A stretch of 64,000 bases of DNA from Nonlabens sp. Hel1_33_55 (GTDB lineage: Bacteria; Bacteroidota; Bacteroidia; Flavobacteriales; Flavobacteriaceae): NCBI RefSeq assembly GCF_900101765.1, contig NZ_LT627735.1, positions 124,001-188,000 on the forward strand, read 5' to 3'. Positions 33,615 through 42,835 of the stretch are shown piece by piece (the stretch's first letter is position 1; each line of letters starts with the position of its first letter). Position numbers and translations under genes: made by a program. A model generated the notes under the pieces. That model was not told where the DNA came from, made no database searches, and saw nothing but the letters and a program-made list of their open reading frames with translations.

Positions 33615-36017
33615 ATGATTACTAATACAGAATTACACAAATCCGGCAACGTTTTTCCCGGTATGCTTACCAGTTTTACGCATGTGGTTGACACTTTAAT
33701 CTTCAACTCAGATAACGGCGTTATTTTACAAGTTCAGGTTTTAAGAGATAGTGTGCTTAGGTTCAAATATGGAACTGGCGGCAAGATGGAAGATGACTTT
33801 TCCTATGCGATCGATGAAGGCGGAAATAGAGGATATAACAAATTAAAGGTTACAGAAGAAGAGGCTTATTATGAGATTACGACTTCTAAGATTGTGTGTC
33901 AAATTGCCAAAATCGATTTACGCAGTCGCATTTTTGACATCAATGGTAAAATAATCTGCGAGGATGAATTAGGCTTTCATTATGAAGAAAGCTATGAGTA
34001 TGGTGGTGAGGTTGTAAAAATGTCTAAAAAAGCCCAGCCAGCAGAGAGTTATTACGGACTAGGCGATAAGCCGGCAGATAACAACATGCGCGGCAAGCGA
34101 TTTGAACTTTGGGGTACGGATCAGTACGCCTTTGGCAAACAAACAGATCCTTTATATAAAAATGTACCTTTCTATTTAGGCCTACAGAATAAGATGTCCT
34201 ACGGGATCTTTTTTGATAACACCTTTAGATCCTATTTCGATTTTGCACAGGAGCGTCACCACGTGACCAGTTTCTGGGCGCAAGGTGGTACGATGGACTA
34301 TTATTTCATTTACGGTCCTGATGCTAATAGCGTTGTAAGTGGTTATACAGATTTAACTGGTAAGCCAGAATTACCACCATTGTGGGCTTTAGGGTTCCAT
34401 CAATGTAAGTGGAGTTATTATCCAGAAAGTAACGTTCGTGAGGTGGCGCAGAAATTTCGCGATCTAAAGATTCCATGTGATGCGATCTATCTAGATATAG
34501 ATTATATGGATGGATTCCGTTGTTTTACTTGGGATGACGAGAAGTTTCCTAATCCTACAAAAATGATTAGCGACCTGCGTGAGGATGGTTTCAAGACCAT
34601 CGCGATCATAGATCCAGGTATTAAAGTAGATCCAGATTATTATGTCTATCAAGAAGCTATGGATAACGATTACTTCTGTAAAAGAGCTGATGGTCCTTAC
34701 ATGAAAGGTAAAGTCTGGCCTGGTGAATGTTATTTCCCAGACTACACTAATCCAGAAGTAAGAGAATGGTGGGCTGGATTGTTTAAAGGACTCATTGCAG
34801 ACAATGGTCTTGCCGGTGTATGGAATGATATGAATGAACCTGCAGTAATGGAGGTTCCCAATAAAACCTTCCCAGACGATGTACGTCATGATTTTGATGG
34901 TCATCCTTGTTCTCATAGAAAGGCACACAATATTTATGGTGCTCAAATGGCAAAGGCTACTTATGAAGGTGTGAAGAAATTCATTTATCCTAAGAGACCT
35001 TTTGTAATCACTAGGTCTGCTTATTCTGGAACACAGCGCTACACGTCAAGTTGGTTTGGTGATAATGTGGCTACTTGGGAGCACTTGAGCATAGCAAATA
35101 TACAGGCACAGCGCATGGCGTTATCAGGAATGTCTTTTGCGGGATCTGACATTGGTGGTTTTGCAGAGCAGCCTACTGGAGAGTTGTTTGCTCGCTGGAT
35201 AGCTCTTGGGATATTCCACCCATTCTGTCGCGTACACTCTAGTGGTGATCATGGAGACCAAGAACCATGGACGTTTGATGATAACATTACTGATATCACA
35301 CGTAAGTTTATTGAGCTTAGATACAAACTGTTGCCTTATCTATACACCACGTTCTGGCAGTATGCAGAAGAAGGTACACCTATGCTCAAGTCATTGGTAC
35401 TTTACGATCAGGAAGATCCACAGACACATTATAGAAATGACGAATTTATTTTTGGTGACAAAATGCTGGTTTGTCCAGTGTTGGAACCTAACTCTAAAGG
35501 CCGTCGCATGTATGTGCCTAAAGGTGAATGGTACAACTTCTGGACTCGCGAGACTATAACTGGTGGCAAGGAAGAATGGGTAGATGCAGACATTGACCAG
35601 ATTCCGTTGTTTGTCAAGGCTGGATCCATTATACCGCGTTATCCTGTGATGCAATATGTAGGTGAGAGCAAGATTGAATTCTTGACTCTTGATGTTTATT
35701 ATACCTTGGGATCAGATAAATCTGTAGTTTATGAAGATGCGTCAGACGGTTATGACTACAAGAAAGGACGTTTCAGTTTACGTAACCTTAGATTTAAGGG
35801 AACTAAAAATCAGATGACCATATCGCAGTTCAAGGATGGTAAGTATATTACAGAATATGAAACACTGCGTTTTAATTTCATAGGCCTACCATTTGAGATC
35901 GATTACGTAGAGGTGGACAATGTGCGCATATCATTGGAAGACCTTCAATATGATGCCAAAACTCAAACCATGCTAGTCAACAAGGAGTTCAGTGAATTCC
36001 ATGTGGTTGGTAAATAA
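33615..36017 (+). CDS. GH31-family alpha-glucosidase
   Basis: An 800-residue glycoside hydrolase without a signal peptide, so probably cytoplasmic. The N-terminal beta domain leads to the barrel with PPLWALGFHQCKWSYYPE, DAIYLDIDYMDGFRCFTWD, the nucleophile Asp405 in GVWNDMNEPAV and the acid-base Asp in WFGDNVATWEHL, then GSDIGGF. This is the alpha-glucosidase pattern, releasing glucose from the non-reducing ends of alpha-glucans. With the GlgE-GlgB operon 3 kb upstream it suggests turnover of stored glucan or use of maltodextrins. It is bracketed by palindromes at 33464 and 36084. Confidence 0.95.
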   Translation: MITNTELHKSGNVFPGMLTSFTHVVDTLIFNSDNGVILQVQVLRDSVLRFKYGTGGKMEDDFSYAIDEGGNRGYNKLKVTEEEAYYEITTSKIVCQIAKIDLRSRIFDINGKIICEDELGFHYEESYEYGGEVVKMSKKAQPAESYYGLGDKPADNNMRGKRFELWGTDQYAFGKQTDPLYKNVPFYLGLQNKMSYGIFFDNTFRSYFDFAQERHHVTSFWAQGGTMDYYFIYGPDANSVVSGYTDLTGKPELPPLWALGFHQCKWSYYPESNVREVAQKFRDLKIPCDAIYLDIDYMDGFRCFTWDDEKFPNPTKMISDLREDGFKTIAIIDPGIKVDPDYYVYQEAMDNDYFCKRADGPYMKGKVWPGECYFPDYTNPEVREWWAGLFKGLIADNGLAGVWNDMNEPAVMEVPNKTFPDDVRHDFDGHPCSHRKAHNIYGAQMAKATYEGVKKFIYPKRPFVITRSAYSGTQRYTSSWFGDNVATWEHLSIANIQAQRMALSGMSFAGSDIGGFAEQPTGELFARWIALGIFHPFCRVHSSGDHGDQEPWTFDDNITDITRKFIELRYKLLPYLYTTFWQYAEEGTPMLKSLVLYDQEDPQTHYRNDEFIFGDKMLVCPVLEPNSKGRRMYVPKGEWYNFWTRETITGGKEEWVDADIDQIPLFVKAGSIIPRYPVMQYVGESKIEFLTLDVYYTLGSDKSVVYEDASDGYDYKKGRFSLRNLRFKGTKNQMTISQFKDGKYITEYETLRFNFIGLPFEIDYVEVDNVRISLEDLQYDAKTQTMLVNKEFSEFHVVGK

Positions 36018-36068
36018 ACTGTTGTAGCAGCGTTAGTTAGCCTGCACGATATGTTTTTATAAGATAAG

Positions 36069-36120
36069 AATGTTGGGGATATCGCTTTCGCGAAAGCGAA
36101 CTTTCCTCAACATTTTTGTT
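36069..36120 (+). terminator. GH31 terminator with the palindrome inside its loop
   Basis: AATGTTGGGGA (36069-36079) pairs with TCCTCAACATT (36104-36114), 11 bp with one G-T pair, followed by T-rich sequence. The whole GCTTTCGCGAAAGC palindrome lies between the arms. Confidence 0.7.
36084..36097. repeat. GCTTTCGCGAAAGC palindrome, downstream of GH31
   Basis: Perfect copy 66 bp past the GH31 stop, inside the terminator loop. Pairs with 33464. Confidence 0.9.
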
Positions 36121-36444
36121 TTTAATAAGGTTTGCATTAATACAAATGATAATAACAGACCCTAGCTTACTTCATGTTTAAACAAAATGGTAAGATGGTT
36201 GTTGAATGCCACAAAGTGGAATTGGACTTATGTCTTTACCGTTGAACTAGGCTCGAATCTTAGGTTGTTTTCCTGTATGTGAAAATTGCCTTTGAGTAAT
36301 AAATAATATTGAAAGCTAGATGTGGGTCTAAATCTTACGGTAGAGGTCCTGCTAAAACACTTACCTGATAAAATATGATTAATTGTTAAGCGCATATTTA
36401 GTTCTCATTTCAAAATGTTTTACTTTGTTAGAAATTACCCATAG

Positions 36445-37527
36445 ATGATAACATTACTACAAGGCGTTCTGGAACCTAAGCCAGACGTTAAGGGCGAGAT
36501 AGATGTAAACCCTACCAGTTTTATAGAGAAGATCGATACCTGGCTGGATGGCTTCGTGAAGATTCTTCCCAACGTTCTTATCGCCATAGGCTTATTCATT
36601 GCTATGTTTTACATAGCTCGATGGATAGGTAAAACGGTACGTGAACAACTTAAAAAGCGCAATAGATCCAATTTTGGAGAAGTATTAGGAAGCTTTACAA
36701 AGTGGATTCTGATTATATTCAGTTTTGCTGTTTGTGTCACCATTATCGCTCCTAGTCTAAGCTTCGGTGATTTGATTGGTGGTTTGGGAGTTAGTAGTGT
36801 GGCTATAGGTTTTGCCTTTCAAGATATTCTACAGAACTGGCTAGCGGGAATTCTAATTCTTACTAGACAGCCTTTTAGAATAGGAGATGAGATCGAGGTT
36901 AACGGTATGAAGGGTCGCGTGGATCGTATTGAGACTAGAGCAACCGTTATCACCACATATGACGGTATTGATATCGTGGTTCCCAACAATACTATTTATA
37001 CGAATGCCGTGAAAGTAATCACAGCTCACGATTATATCAGATCTCAATATGATCTGGGATTAGGATATGATCAACCCTATGATGAAGCGGTGAAGATTTT
37101 GAGAGAGACCTTGCAAAGTATTGACGGGATAGCTCAGGATAAACCCATTGATATTTTGAACTGGGACCAGGCAGATAGCTGGCTTACCATTAGAATGAGA
37201 TGGTGGACAGATTCAAAACGCGGTAACGTGGTAAAAACATTTAGTGAGGTAATTGCCAAAACACAGCACGCCATGGATGATGCTGGTATCGATTTACCGT
37301 TCCCAACAATGGTAGAAGTGAAAGATGCACACGATCTCAAAGAGGCTCAGTCTCGTGCAGACCGTAAGAATGCAGACATCATTAAGGACGATGAAAAAAG
37401 GCAAGGTCAGAACTCAAAGAAAAAAGAGCAAGAAGATTACACAGATAAAAAGGCTGATAAAGTAACTACAGAACAAGCTCTAGACAAAGAGGATCGTGAA
37501 GGTGATTCCAAGTATACTACAGAATAA
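36445..37527 (+). CDS. Small-conductance mechanosensitive channel (MscS family)
   Basis: A 360-residue inner-membrane channel that opens under membrane tension to release solutes. Three membrane helices lie within residues 30-135, the pore helix containing GGLGVSSVAIGFAFQDILQNWLAGI. The beta domain follows with PFRIGDEIEVNGMKGRVDRIETRATVITTYDGIDIVVPNN. An unusual C-terminal tail of about 65 residues is almost entirely charged (KEAQSRADRKNADIIKDD to EDREGDSKYTTE), predicted disordered. Single gene with its own terminator. Confidence 0.94.
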   Translation: MITLLQGVLEPKPDVKGEIDVNPTSFIEKIDTWLDGFVKILPNVLIAIGLFIAMFYIARWIGKTVREQLKKRNRSNFGEVLGSFTKWILIIFSFAVCVTIIAPSLSFGDLIGGLGVSSVAIGFAFQDILQNWLAGILILTRQPFRIGDEIEVNGMKGRVDRIETRATVITTYDGIDIVVPNNTIYTNAVKVITAHDYIRSQYDLGLGYDQPYDEAVKILRETLQSIDGIAQDKPIDILNWDQADSWLTIRMRWWTDSKRGNVVKTFSEVIAKTQHAMDDAGIDLPFPTMVEVKDAHDLKEAQSRADRKNADIIKDDEKRQGQNSKKKEQEDYTDKKADKVTTEQALDKEDREGDSKYTTE

Positions 37528-37547
37528 TTTTTTATCCATTATAATAG

Positions 37548-37572
37548 AAAACGAGCCGAAAGGCTCGTTTTT
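37548..37572. terminator. Bidirectional terminator between mscS and the amidohydrolase gene
   Basis: AAAACGAGCC-GAAA-GGCTCGTTTT, a 10-bp stem with a GAAA loop, between convergent genes. Confidence 0.88.
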
Positions 37573-37591
37573 CATTTCTCTGAATCTTATC

Positions 37592-38806
37592 TCAAAAGAT
37601 CGTAGGTGCAGAATTTTCAAAAGTTTGTTTTCCAGCTTTCCATCCTGCCAGCGCTTGCGGAATCGTGCGCACCGCACTCGCAATAGAATCTGTATTCCAC
37701 AAGACAAGATCTGCAGGTTGACCAACTTCGATTTTTCTGGAACTCCCTAAGATCTTGTAAGCATTTGTGGTGATCATTTCAAAGCATTGATCCATCTCAG
37801 CATCTGTAGAAAGTTGGCTTACGTTTGCATATAAGTTAGCCATACGCAGCAAATTCCCATCACCATATGGTGTAAAAGCATTCAATATATTATTGCTGCT
37901 AATAGCAGCATTTAGATCCAGATCCTCAAACTCGGTAGCTCTCAAAACCCCACGCGGAATCATTTTGTCGCTATCACGACCGTTAAGAAAAAGATCAGTC
38001 GCAGGCAAAACACAAACCGATACGTTATGATCTGCCAGCAGCTTTTCCAATCTCTTGCGTTTTTCAGTTTTAAAAGCCATGAGCTTTGTCACATGTCCTA
38101 TGGAAACTCGATTTTTAAATTGTGTTTTGTCAATGACACTACATAAATATGGAATGGAACTATCGCTGTCTTCCAGATCAAAATCCATATGAAAATCTAC
38201 ATGTAAATCGTATTCTAGAGCAAGTTCAAAAACGAGATCGATGTGTGCTTCGGGATTTTCATCCTTATAAGGACAGCCACCAATTGTTTGAACACCAGAA
38301 TCAAAGGCTTTTTTCAATAATTCAATAGTTTTGGGTGCGGTTGTCAGGCCGTTTTGCGCAAATGCCACAATGTCTAGGTCTACTTGATGGGCGACATCAT
38401 TCTTTAGTTTCTGTATCGCTTTCAAACTATGCAACTCAGTTTTTGAATCGGTTTCTACATAGGTTCTAACGCTAGTGGTGCCGTTAGGGATAATCATTTG
38501 AATGACCTTAAGGGCTCTTTGGTAAACATCAGCTTCCGTAAATTTATCTTTTGCTTTTCCCGTTTCTTCCACAGCTTCATCTAGGGTTCCTTCCTCAATG
38601 TCAGATCTCTCGAGAATGCAAGCTTTATCTAGATGCAAGTGACTTTCTGCAAGTCCAACGGTGATTAATTTTCCGTTGTAGTTTGTCTGACCTTTAGGAG
38701 TGCTGACATGATCTGCGATTTTAGAAATCTTCTGATCATTGATATGAATATCAACTGCCGTTTTGCGGTTTTCCAGCTTGCAATTATATAGAATCGTATT
38801 ACTCAT
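37592..38806 (-). CDS. Cytosine-deaminase-like amidohydrolase
   Basis: A 404-residue metal-dependent hydrolase of the amidohydrolase superfamily. Metal ligands are visible in ESHLHLDKA (HxH), VDFHMDF and IGHVTK, and in the last Asp region CVLPATDLFLNGR. The overall pattern is closest to cytosine deaminase and related aminohydrolases; it could equally act on another cyclic amidine or imide. It lies upstream of the mscS-convergent terminator; the palindrome at 38838 lies 31 bp upstream of its start. No pyrimidine genes are adjacent to narrow the substrate. Confidence 0.82.
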   Translation of the reverse strand: MSNTILYNCKLENRKTAVDIHINDQKISKIADHVSTPKGQTNYNGKLITVGLAESHLHLDKACILERSDIEEGTLDEAVEETGKAKDKFTEADVYQRALKVIQMIIPNGTTSVRTYVETDSKTELHSLKAIQKLKNDVAHQVDLDIVAFAQNGLTTAPKTIELLKKAFDSGVQTIGGCPYKDENPEAHIDLVFELALEYDLHVDFHMDFDLEDSDSSIPYLCSVIDKTQFKNRVSIGHVTKLMAFKTEKRKRLEKLLADHNVSVCVLPATDLFLNGRDSDKMIPRGVLRATEFEDLDLNAAISSNNILNAFTPYGDGNLLRMANLYANVSQLSTDAEMDQCFEMITTNAYKILGSSRKIEVGQPADLVLWNTDSIASAVRTIPQALAGWKAGKQTFENSAPTIF

Positions 38807-38837
38807 GAATTTATTTCGAAGTTGGTTAAAGATTCAC

Positions 38838-38851
38838 GCTTTCGCGAAAGC
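38838..38851. repeat. GCTTTCGCGAAAGC palindrome, downstream of pepT
   Basis: Perfect copy 64 bp past the pepT stop, just beyond its terminator. Confidence 0.9.
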
Positions 38852-38860
38852 GAACTCTAC

Positions 38861-38894
38861 CAAAATAAAAAAGACGCTCCAGAGAAGCGTCTTT
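38861..38894 (-). terminator. pepT terminator
   Basis: AAAGACGCT (38870-38878) pairs with AGCGTCTTT (38886-38894). On the minus strand T-rich sequence follows. Confidence 0.8.
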
Positions 38895-38915
38895 ATATTC
38901 CAAATTGTGATTTCT

Positions 38916-40151
38916 TTATTTTTTCTTCTTTGCAACAAGCTCTGCAATACGTACAATCACTTTACTTGCAGCGATCATACTTTCAACAGGAACGTATTCA
39001 TAAGGGCCGTGAAAGTTATGGCCACCAGCAAATATGTTGGGACAAGGTAATCCCATGTAACTTAGCTGCGATCCATCCGTGCCGCCACGTATAGGTTTGA
39101 TAATGGGTTCAATATCTAGGTCCTTCATCGCTTGTTCTGCAACATCAACGATATGCATAACGGGCTCGACCTTCTCACGCATATTGAAGTATTGATCCTT
39201 GATTTCTATGCTCACAGCCTCACGTTCATACTGGGCGTTCATGTCATCAACTAATTTGTGCATCACATTTTTACGCGCTTCAAAATGAGCTTTGTCATGA
39301 TCGCGAATGATATATTGCAATTCGGTTTTTTCTACGGCACCTTTCATGTTATGCAAGTGGAAAAAGCCTTGATAATCTTCTGTATGTTCTGGAGTTTCCA
39401 TTCTAGGTAAGGAATCAATGAACTCTGTAGCGATGTACATGGAATTAATCATCTTGCCTTTAGCATATCCTGGATGAACTATTTTTCCGTGAAAGGTTAC
39501 CACAGCTCCAGCTGCGTTGAAATTCTCATATTCCAACTCACCTATCTGGCTACCATCCATGGTATAGGCCCAATCTGCACCAAATTTATCTACATCAAAC
39601 TTATGCGCTCCACGACCTATTTCTTCATCAGGAGTGAACCCTACTTTGATCGTTCCGTGCTTGATTTCAGGATGATCCAGCAAATATTTCATCGCAGTCA
39701 TGATCTCTGTAATTCCAGCTTTATCATCTGCAGCAAGTAGGGTAGTACCGTCTGTTGTTATTAAGGTCTGTCCCTTATATTGTTTCAGGTCTTCAAAATA
39801 ATCTGGAGACAACACAAGATCACTACCTTTTAGTGGAATATCGCCACCATCATATTTTTCAATGATTTGTGGCTTTATATTTTTACCCGTAAAATCTGGA
39901 GTGCTGTCAAAGTGCGAAATAAAACCTATGGTAGGTACTTGATGATCAACATTGCTGGGAAGCGTCGCCATCACATAGGAATTATCATCAATCGTGACAT
40001 CCTGCATTCCCATGTCCAGTAATTCTTGGTGTAATTTACGAGCTAGATCCCATTGCTTTTCTGTACTGGGCGTGGTCTCGCTAGCTGGATCAGACTCTGT
40101 ATCGATAGTAATATAACTTACAAACCGTTCAATAATGGCTTGTTTTTCCAT
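38916..40151 (-). CDS. pepT: Peptidase T (tripeptide aminopeptidase)
   Basis: A 411-residue cytoplasmic M20-family dinuclear zinc aminopeptidase that removes N-terminal residues from tripeptides. The zinc and catalytic residues are in FISHFDSTPDF (His, catalytic Asp), TLLAADDKAGITEI (bridging Asp) and TPDEEIGRGAHKFDV (catalytic Glu pair), and in IRGGTDGSQLSYMGLPCPNIFAGGHNFHGPYE near the C-terminus. Length and motifs are typical. Single-gene unit with terminator; palindromes lie 64 bp downstream and 118 bp upstream. Confidence 0.96.
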   Translation of the reverse strand: MEKQAIIERFVSYITIDTESDPASETTPSTEKQWDLARKLHQELLDMGMQDVTIDDNSYVMATLPSNVDHQVPTIGFISHFDSTPDFTGKNIKPQIIEKYDGGDIPLKGSDLVLSPDYFEDLKQYKGQTLITTDGTTLLAADDKAGITEIMTAMKYLLDHPEIKHGTIKVGFTPDEEIGRGAHKFDVDKFGADWAYTMDGSQIGELEYENFNAAGAVVTFHGKIVHPGYAKGKMINSMYIATEFIDSLPRMETPEHTEDYQGFFHLHNMKGAVEKTELQYIIRDHDKAHFEARKNVMHKLVDDMNAQYEREAVSIEIKDQYFNMREKVEPVMHIVDVAEQAMKDLDIEPIIKPIRGGTDGSQLSYMGLPCPNIFAGGHNFHGPYEYVPVESMIAASKVIVRIAELVAKKKK

Positions 40152-40269
40152 AACCTAATTTTAATGGCTAAAGATATGTTTTGGCCTATGGAAAGACATT
40201 AACTATTTACTAAAAAGCTAATTTTATAGGTTAAAGAAAGAGGATTAAAAAGGGATTGATGATGGGTTC

Positions 40270-40283
40270 GCTTTCGCGAAAGC
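40270..40283. repeat. GCTTTCGCGAAAGC palindrome, upstream of pepT
   Basis: Perfect copy 118 bp before the pepT start (minus strand). Pairs with 38838. Confidence 0.9.
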
Positions 40284-40305
40284 GTAACAATTCAAAGTCA
40301 CCTAT

Positions 40306-40725
40306 CTAGAATTGACTATTTGCGGAAAACGGATTTTCTACCTGCGAAAAAATCGTATTCCTTCCAGCCTCGTAAAGTGCTGGGTTTTGGAGTTTGAATT
40401 TAAGAGCGTACTCATCAAGCTCTGTATAGTTGATGACCACGTTTTCATATAATCTCGAGAGTCTATCGTCAACGTCAGCTAGCAAAACCATAGGTTGAGT
40501 GCCGTTCAAAGAAATGTTTTGTGAAAGCTGAAGACCTTTAGCTATCAATTTAAAATTGGCAGGATTTTGATTCTTGAGTAAAGGAGTTCTAATAGGTTGC
40601 GGTTGATACGCCGCATTAGATTTCATGGACGGTTGAGTTGCTGATTGATTGGATTGAGCAACCGCAAAACCGCTGACCATCAGGCCTAGTACAAATGAAA
40701 ATCTTAACTGCTGAAACAACTTCAT
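40306..40725 (-). CDS. Small secreted protein of unknown function
   Basis: A 139-residue protein with a signal peptide (MKLFQQLRFSFVLGLMVSGFAVAQ) and a Gln/Asn/Ser-rich N-terminal mature part. The rest (FKLIAKGLQLSQNISLNGTQPMVLLADVDDRLSRLYENVVINYTELDEYALKF in pieces) matches no family I recognise. It follows the CCA-adding enzyme gene by 19 bp on the same strand and is probably cotranscribed with it, but no functional link is evident. Confidence 0.7.
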   Translation of the reverse strand: MKLFQQLRFSFVLGLMVSGFAVAQSNQSATQPSMKSNAAYQPQPIRTPLLKNQNPANFKLIAKGLQLSQNISLNGTQPMVLLADVDDRLSRLYENVVINYTELDEYALKFKLQNPALYEAGRNTIFSQVENPFSANSQF

Positions 40726-40744
40726 CTATCTAATTTAGATAAAA

Positions 40745-42178
40745 TTACTGAACGATATTAGGTTTTAATCCCAATTTTTGACCCTTTTCAATCATCAATT
40801 GAAAGGCTGCATCATGTTCATTGGGAATATCACCATCAAGAATAGCTTCCTTTATAGCTGATTTAATCAACCCTATTTCCCGACAGGGTTTCAATTGAAA
40901 CGTCTCCATAATTTCCTCACCAGTGACTGGTGGTTGAAAATTGCGAACGTGGTCACGTTCTTCTACCTCAACGATTTTGTCACGTACCTTCTGGAAGTTA
41001 TTGTGGTATTTCTTAAAACGCTTAGGATTTTTAGTTGTGATATCTGCCTCGCACAGAGTCATTAGATCCTCAATATGGTCGCCTGCATCATGTACCAAAC
41101 GGCGCACGGCGCTGTCAGTTGCGGCCTCGTCAATAACGGCAATAGGTCGCGAAGACATGCGCACCATTTGCTGTACAAATTTCATCTTATCATTGAGCGG
41201 CATACGCAATCGCTTGAAAAGATGATAGACCATTTTTGATCCCTTGAATTCATGGCCATGAAACGTCCAGCCTACTTTTTTGCTAAAACGCTTTGTTGGT
41301 GCCTTTCCTATATCATGAAGCATGGCTGCCCATCTCAACCAGAGGTCATCTGTATTTCGGGAAATGTTGTCCACTACTTCCAACGTGTGATAGAAATTGT
41401 CCTTGTGTGTTTGACCTTCAACTTCTTCAATTCCTTTTAATGCCGTGAGTTCTGGTAAAATCAACTCTAAAAGACCTGATTTTTCCAACAATAGAAAACC
41501 ATGTGATGGTTCAATACACATCATGATTTTATTAAGCTCGGTAACGATACGTTCATTGGAAATGATGCCGATTCTGTAGGCATTTTTCTTTATGCTCTTG
41601 AATGATTCTGGCTCGATGGTAAAATCCAGTTGGCTCGCAAACCTTATCGCTCGTAACATGCGTAATGGATCATCACTGTAGGTGATATCTGGATCAAGAG
41701 GCGTTTTTATTACTTTCTTTTTCAAATCTTCCAGACCGTTGAAAGGATCTAGCAAATCACCGTAGTTATCAGGTTGCAAAGAAAAGGCCATGGCATTAAT
41801 CGTGAAATCACGACGGTTTTGATCATCTTCTAGAGTACCATCCTCAACGACTGGGTTACGGCTACCACGATCATAACTTTCCTTTCTGGCGCCAACAAAC
41901 TCAAGTTCAAGATCATTAGTCTTGATCATTGCAGTTCCATAATTCTTGAAGACACTGATTTTAGTACTTTGAGGTAAGAGTTCTTTTGTCTTTTTAGCCA
42001 ATTCAATACCACTACCAATCGCAACAACATCAATATCTTGCTTATTGCCTCTTTGTAAAATATAGTCGCGTACAAAACCACCTATCACATAGGCATCAAC
42101 GCCCAATTCTTGAGCGGCCTGACTTAAAGTTTCAAATACACTGGATTGTATGGCTTCCTTAAAATTATGCTCGGGCAT
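40745..42178 (-). CDS. CCA tRNA nucleotidyltransferase with HD domain
   Basis: A 477-residue enzyme that adds or repairs the 3' CCA end of tRNAs. The class II nucleotidyltransferase head has VIGGFVRDYILQRGNKQDIDVVAIG (GGxVRD and DxD) and RRDFTINAMAFSL, followed by DPLRMLRAIRFASQLDF and an HD phosphohydrolase domain (MLHDIGKAPTKRF). It lies 4 bp from the Sua5-like gene upstream, so both tRNA-modifying genes share an operon whose promoter is at 42836. Confidence 0.95.
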   Translation of the reverse strand: MPEHNFKEAIQSSVFETLSQAAQELGVDAYVIGGFVRDYILQRGNKQDIDVVAIGSGIELAKKTKELLPQSTKISVFKNYGTAMIKTNDLELEFVGARKESYDRGSRNPVVEDGTLEDDQNRRDFTINAMAFSLQPDNYGDLLDPFNGLEDLKKKVIKTPLDPDITYSDDPLRMLRAIRFASQLDFTIEPESFKSIKKNAYRIGIISNERIVTELNKIMMCIEPSHGFLLLEKSGLLELILPELTALKGIEEVEGQTHKDNFYHTLEVVDNISRNTDDLWLRWAAMLHDIGKAPTKRFSKKVGWTFHGHEFKGSKMVYHLFKRLRMPLNDKMKFVQQMVRMSSRPIAVIDEAATDSAVRRLVHDAGDHIEDLMTLCEADITTKNPKRFKKYHNNFQKVRDKIVEVEERDHVRNFQPPVTGEEIMETFQLKPCREIGLIKSAIKEAILDGDIPNEHDAAFQLMIEKGQKLGLKPNIVQ

Positions 42179-42182
42179 ATTC

Positions 42183-42830
42183 TTACTTTCTAATGACCTT
42201 GATCACGCCGTTGTTGGAGATTTTCATGATGGCGCTAGGTTTGATGTTTTTGGCAGGCAATGGCAAGTCAACAATGTGATCTACACGTTGCTTTAAATCT
42301 TCAGAAATATCTTCAAAATGAACTGGAGCAGGTTGACCACTTATATTAGCACTTGTGGAAACAATGGGCTTACGCAGTCCTCTAATGATCGCACGACACA
42401 GTGGATCGTTAGTTACTCTTATCGCTAGGGAATTATCGCTTGCGATGAGGTTTTCTGCGACACTTTTAGGCCGGTCATAGATTATGGTCAAAGGATCTTT
42501 ATTTACCTTGAGAACTTCCCACGCCATATCAGGAACCTCTTCAATATATTGATCCAGCATAGGGAAACTGTCCACTAATATAAGCAGCGATTTAGATGGA
42601 TCACGCTCCTTAATTTCATAGATCTTTTCCACAGCTTCATAATTAGTAGCGTCGCATCCTATTCCATAGATCGTGTCTGTAGGATAGAGGATCGTGTTAC
42701 CTCTTTTGAGTTGATTGACCGCTTCCTGCACGATGGCTTTGGGAACTTCTATTTCTGGTCCTTTAGTCTTTTTGTTTTCACGACCTCGAACTTGATCTCT
42801 TCTTTTGCTATGTCTATCGCTTTTGCTCAT
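42183..42830 (-). CDS. L-threonylcarbamoyladenylate synthase (Sua5/YrdC/YciO family)
   Basis: A 215-residue protein that makes threonylcarbamoyl-AMP for the t6A modification of tRNA position 37. Core motifs are GNTILYPTDTIYGIGCDATN, IKERDPSKSLLILV and ISTSANISGQPAP. It lacks the extra C-terminal Sua5 domain. A basic N-terminal tail (SKSDRHSKRRDQVRGRENKK) is unusual for the core family and may bind RNA. Its ATG is only 5 nt from a TAATTTTG promoter box, suggesting a leaderless transcript. First gene of the operon with the CCA enzyme. Confidence 0.92.
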   Translation of the reverse strand: MSKSDRHSKRRDQVRGRENKKTKGPEIEVPKAIVQEAVNQLKRGNTILYPTDTIYGIGCDATNYEAVEKIYEIKERDPSKSLLILVDSFPMLDQYIEEVPDMAWEVLKVNKDPLTIIYDRPKSVAENLIASDNSLAIRVTNDPLCRAIIRGLRKPIVSTSANISGQPAPVHFEDISEDLKQRVDHIVDLPLPAKNIKPSAIMKISNNGVIKVIRK

Positions 42831-42835
42831 TGCTG

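Larger units (their letters stand above)
36018..36444. other. Gene-free interval (427 bp) with possible structured RNA
   Basis: Holds the GH31 terminator with the palindrome in its loop (36069-36120). A further fold may exist at 36189-36240: GGTAAGA pairs roughly with TCTTTACC around a CCAC-AAA-GTGG hairpin (36209-36219). No reading frame is convincing. The mscS leader would start near the end. Confidence 0.5.
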
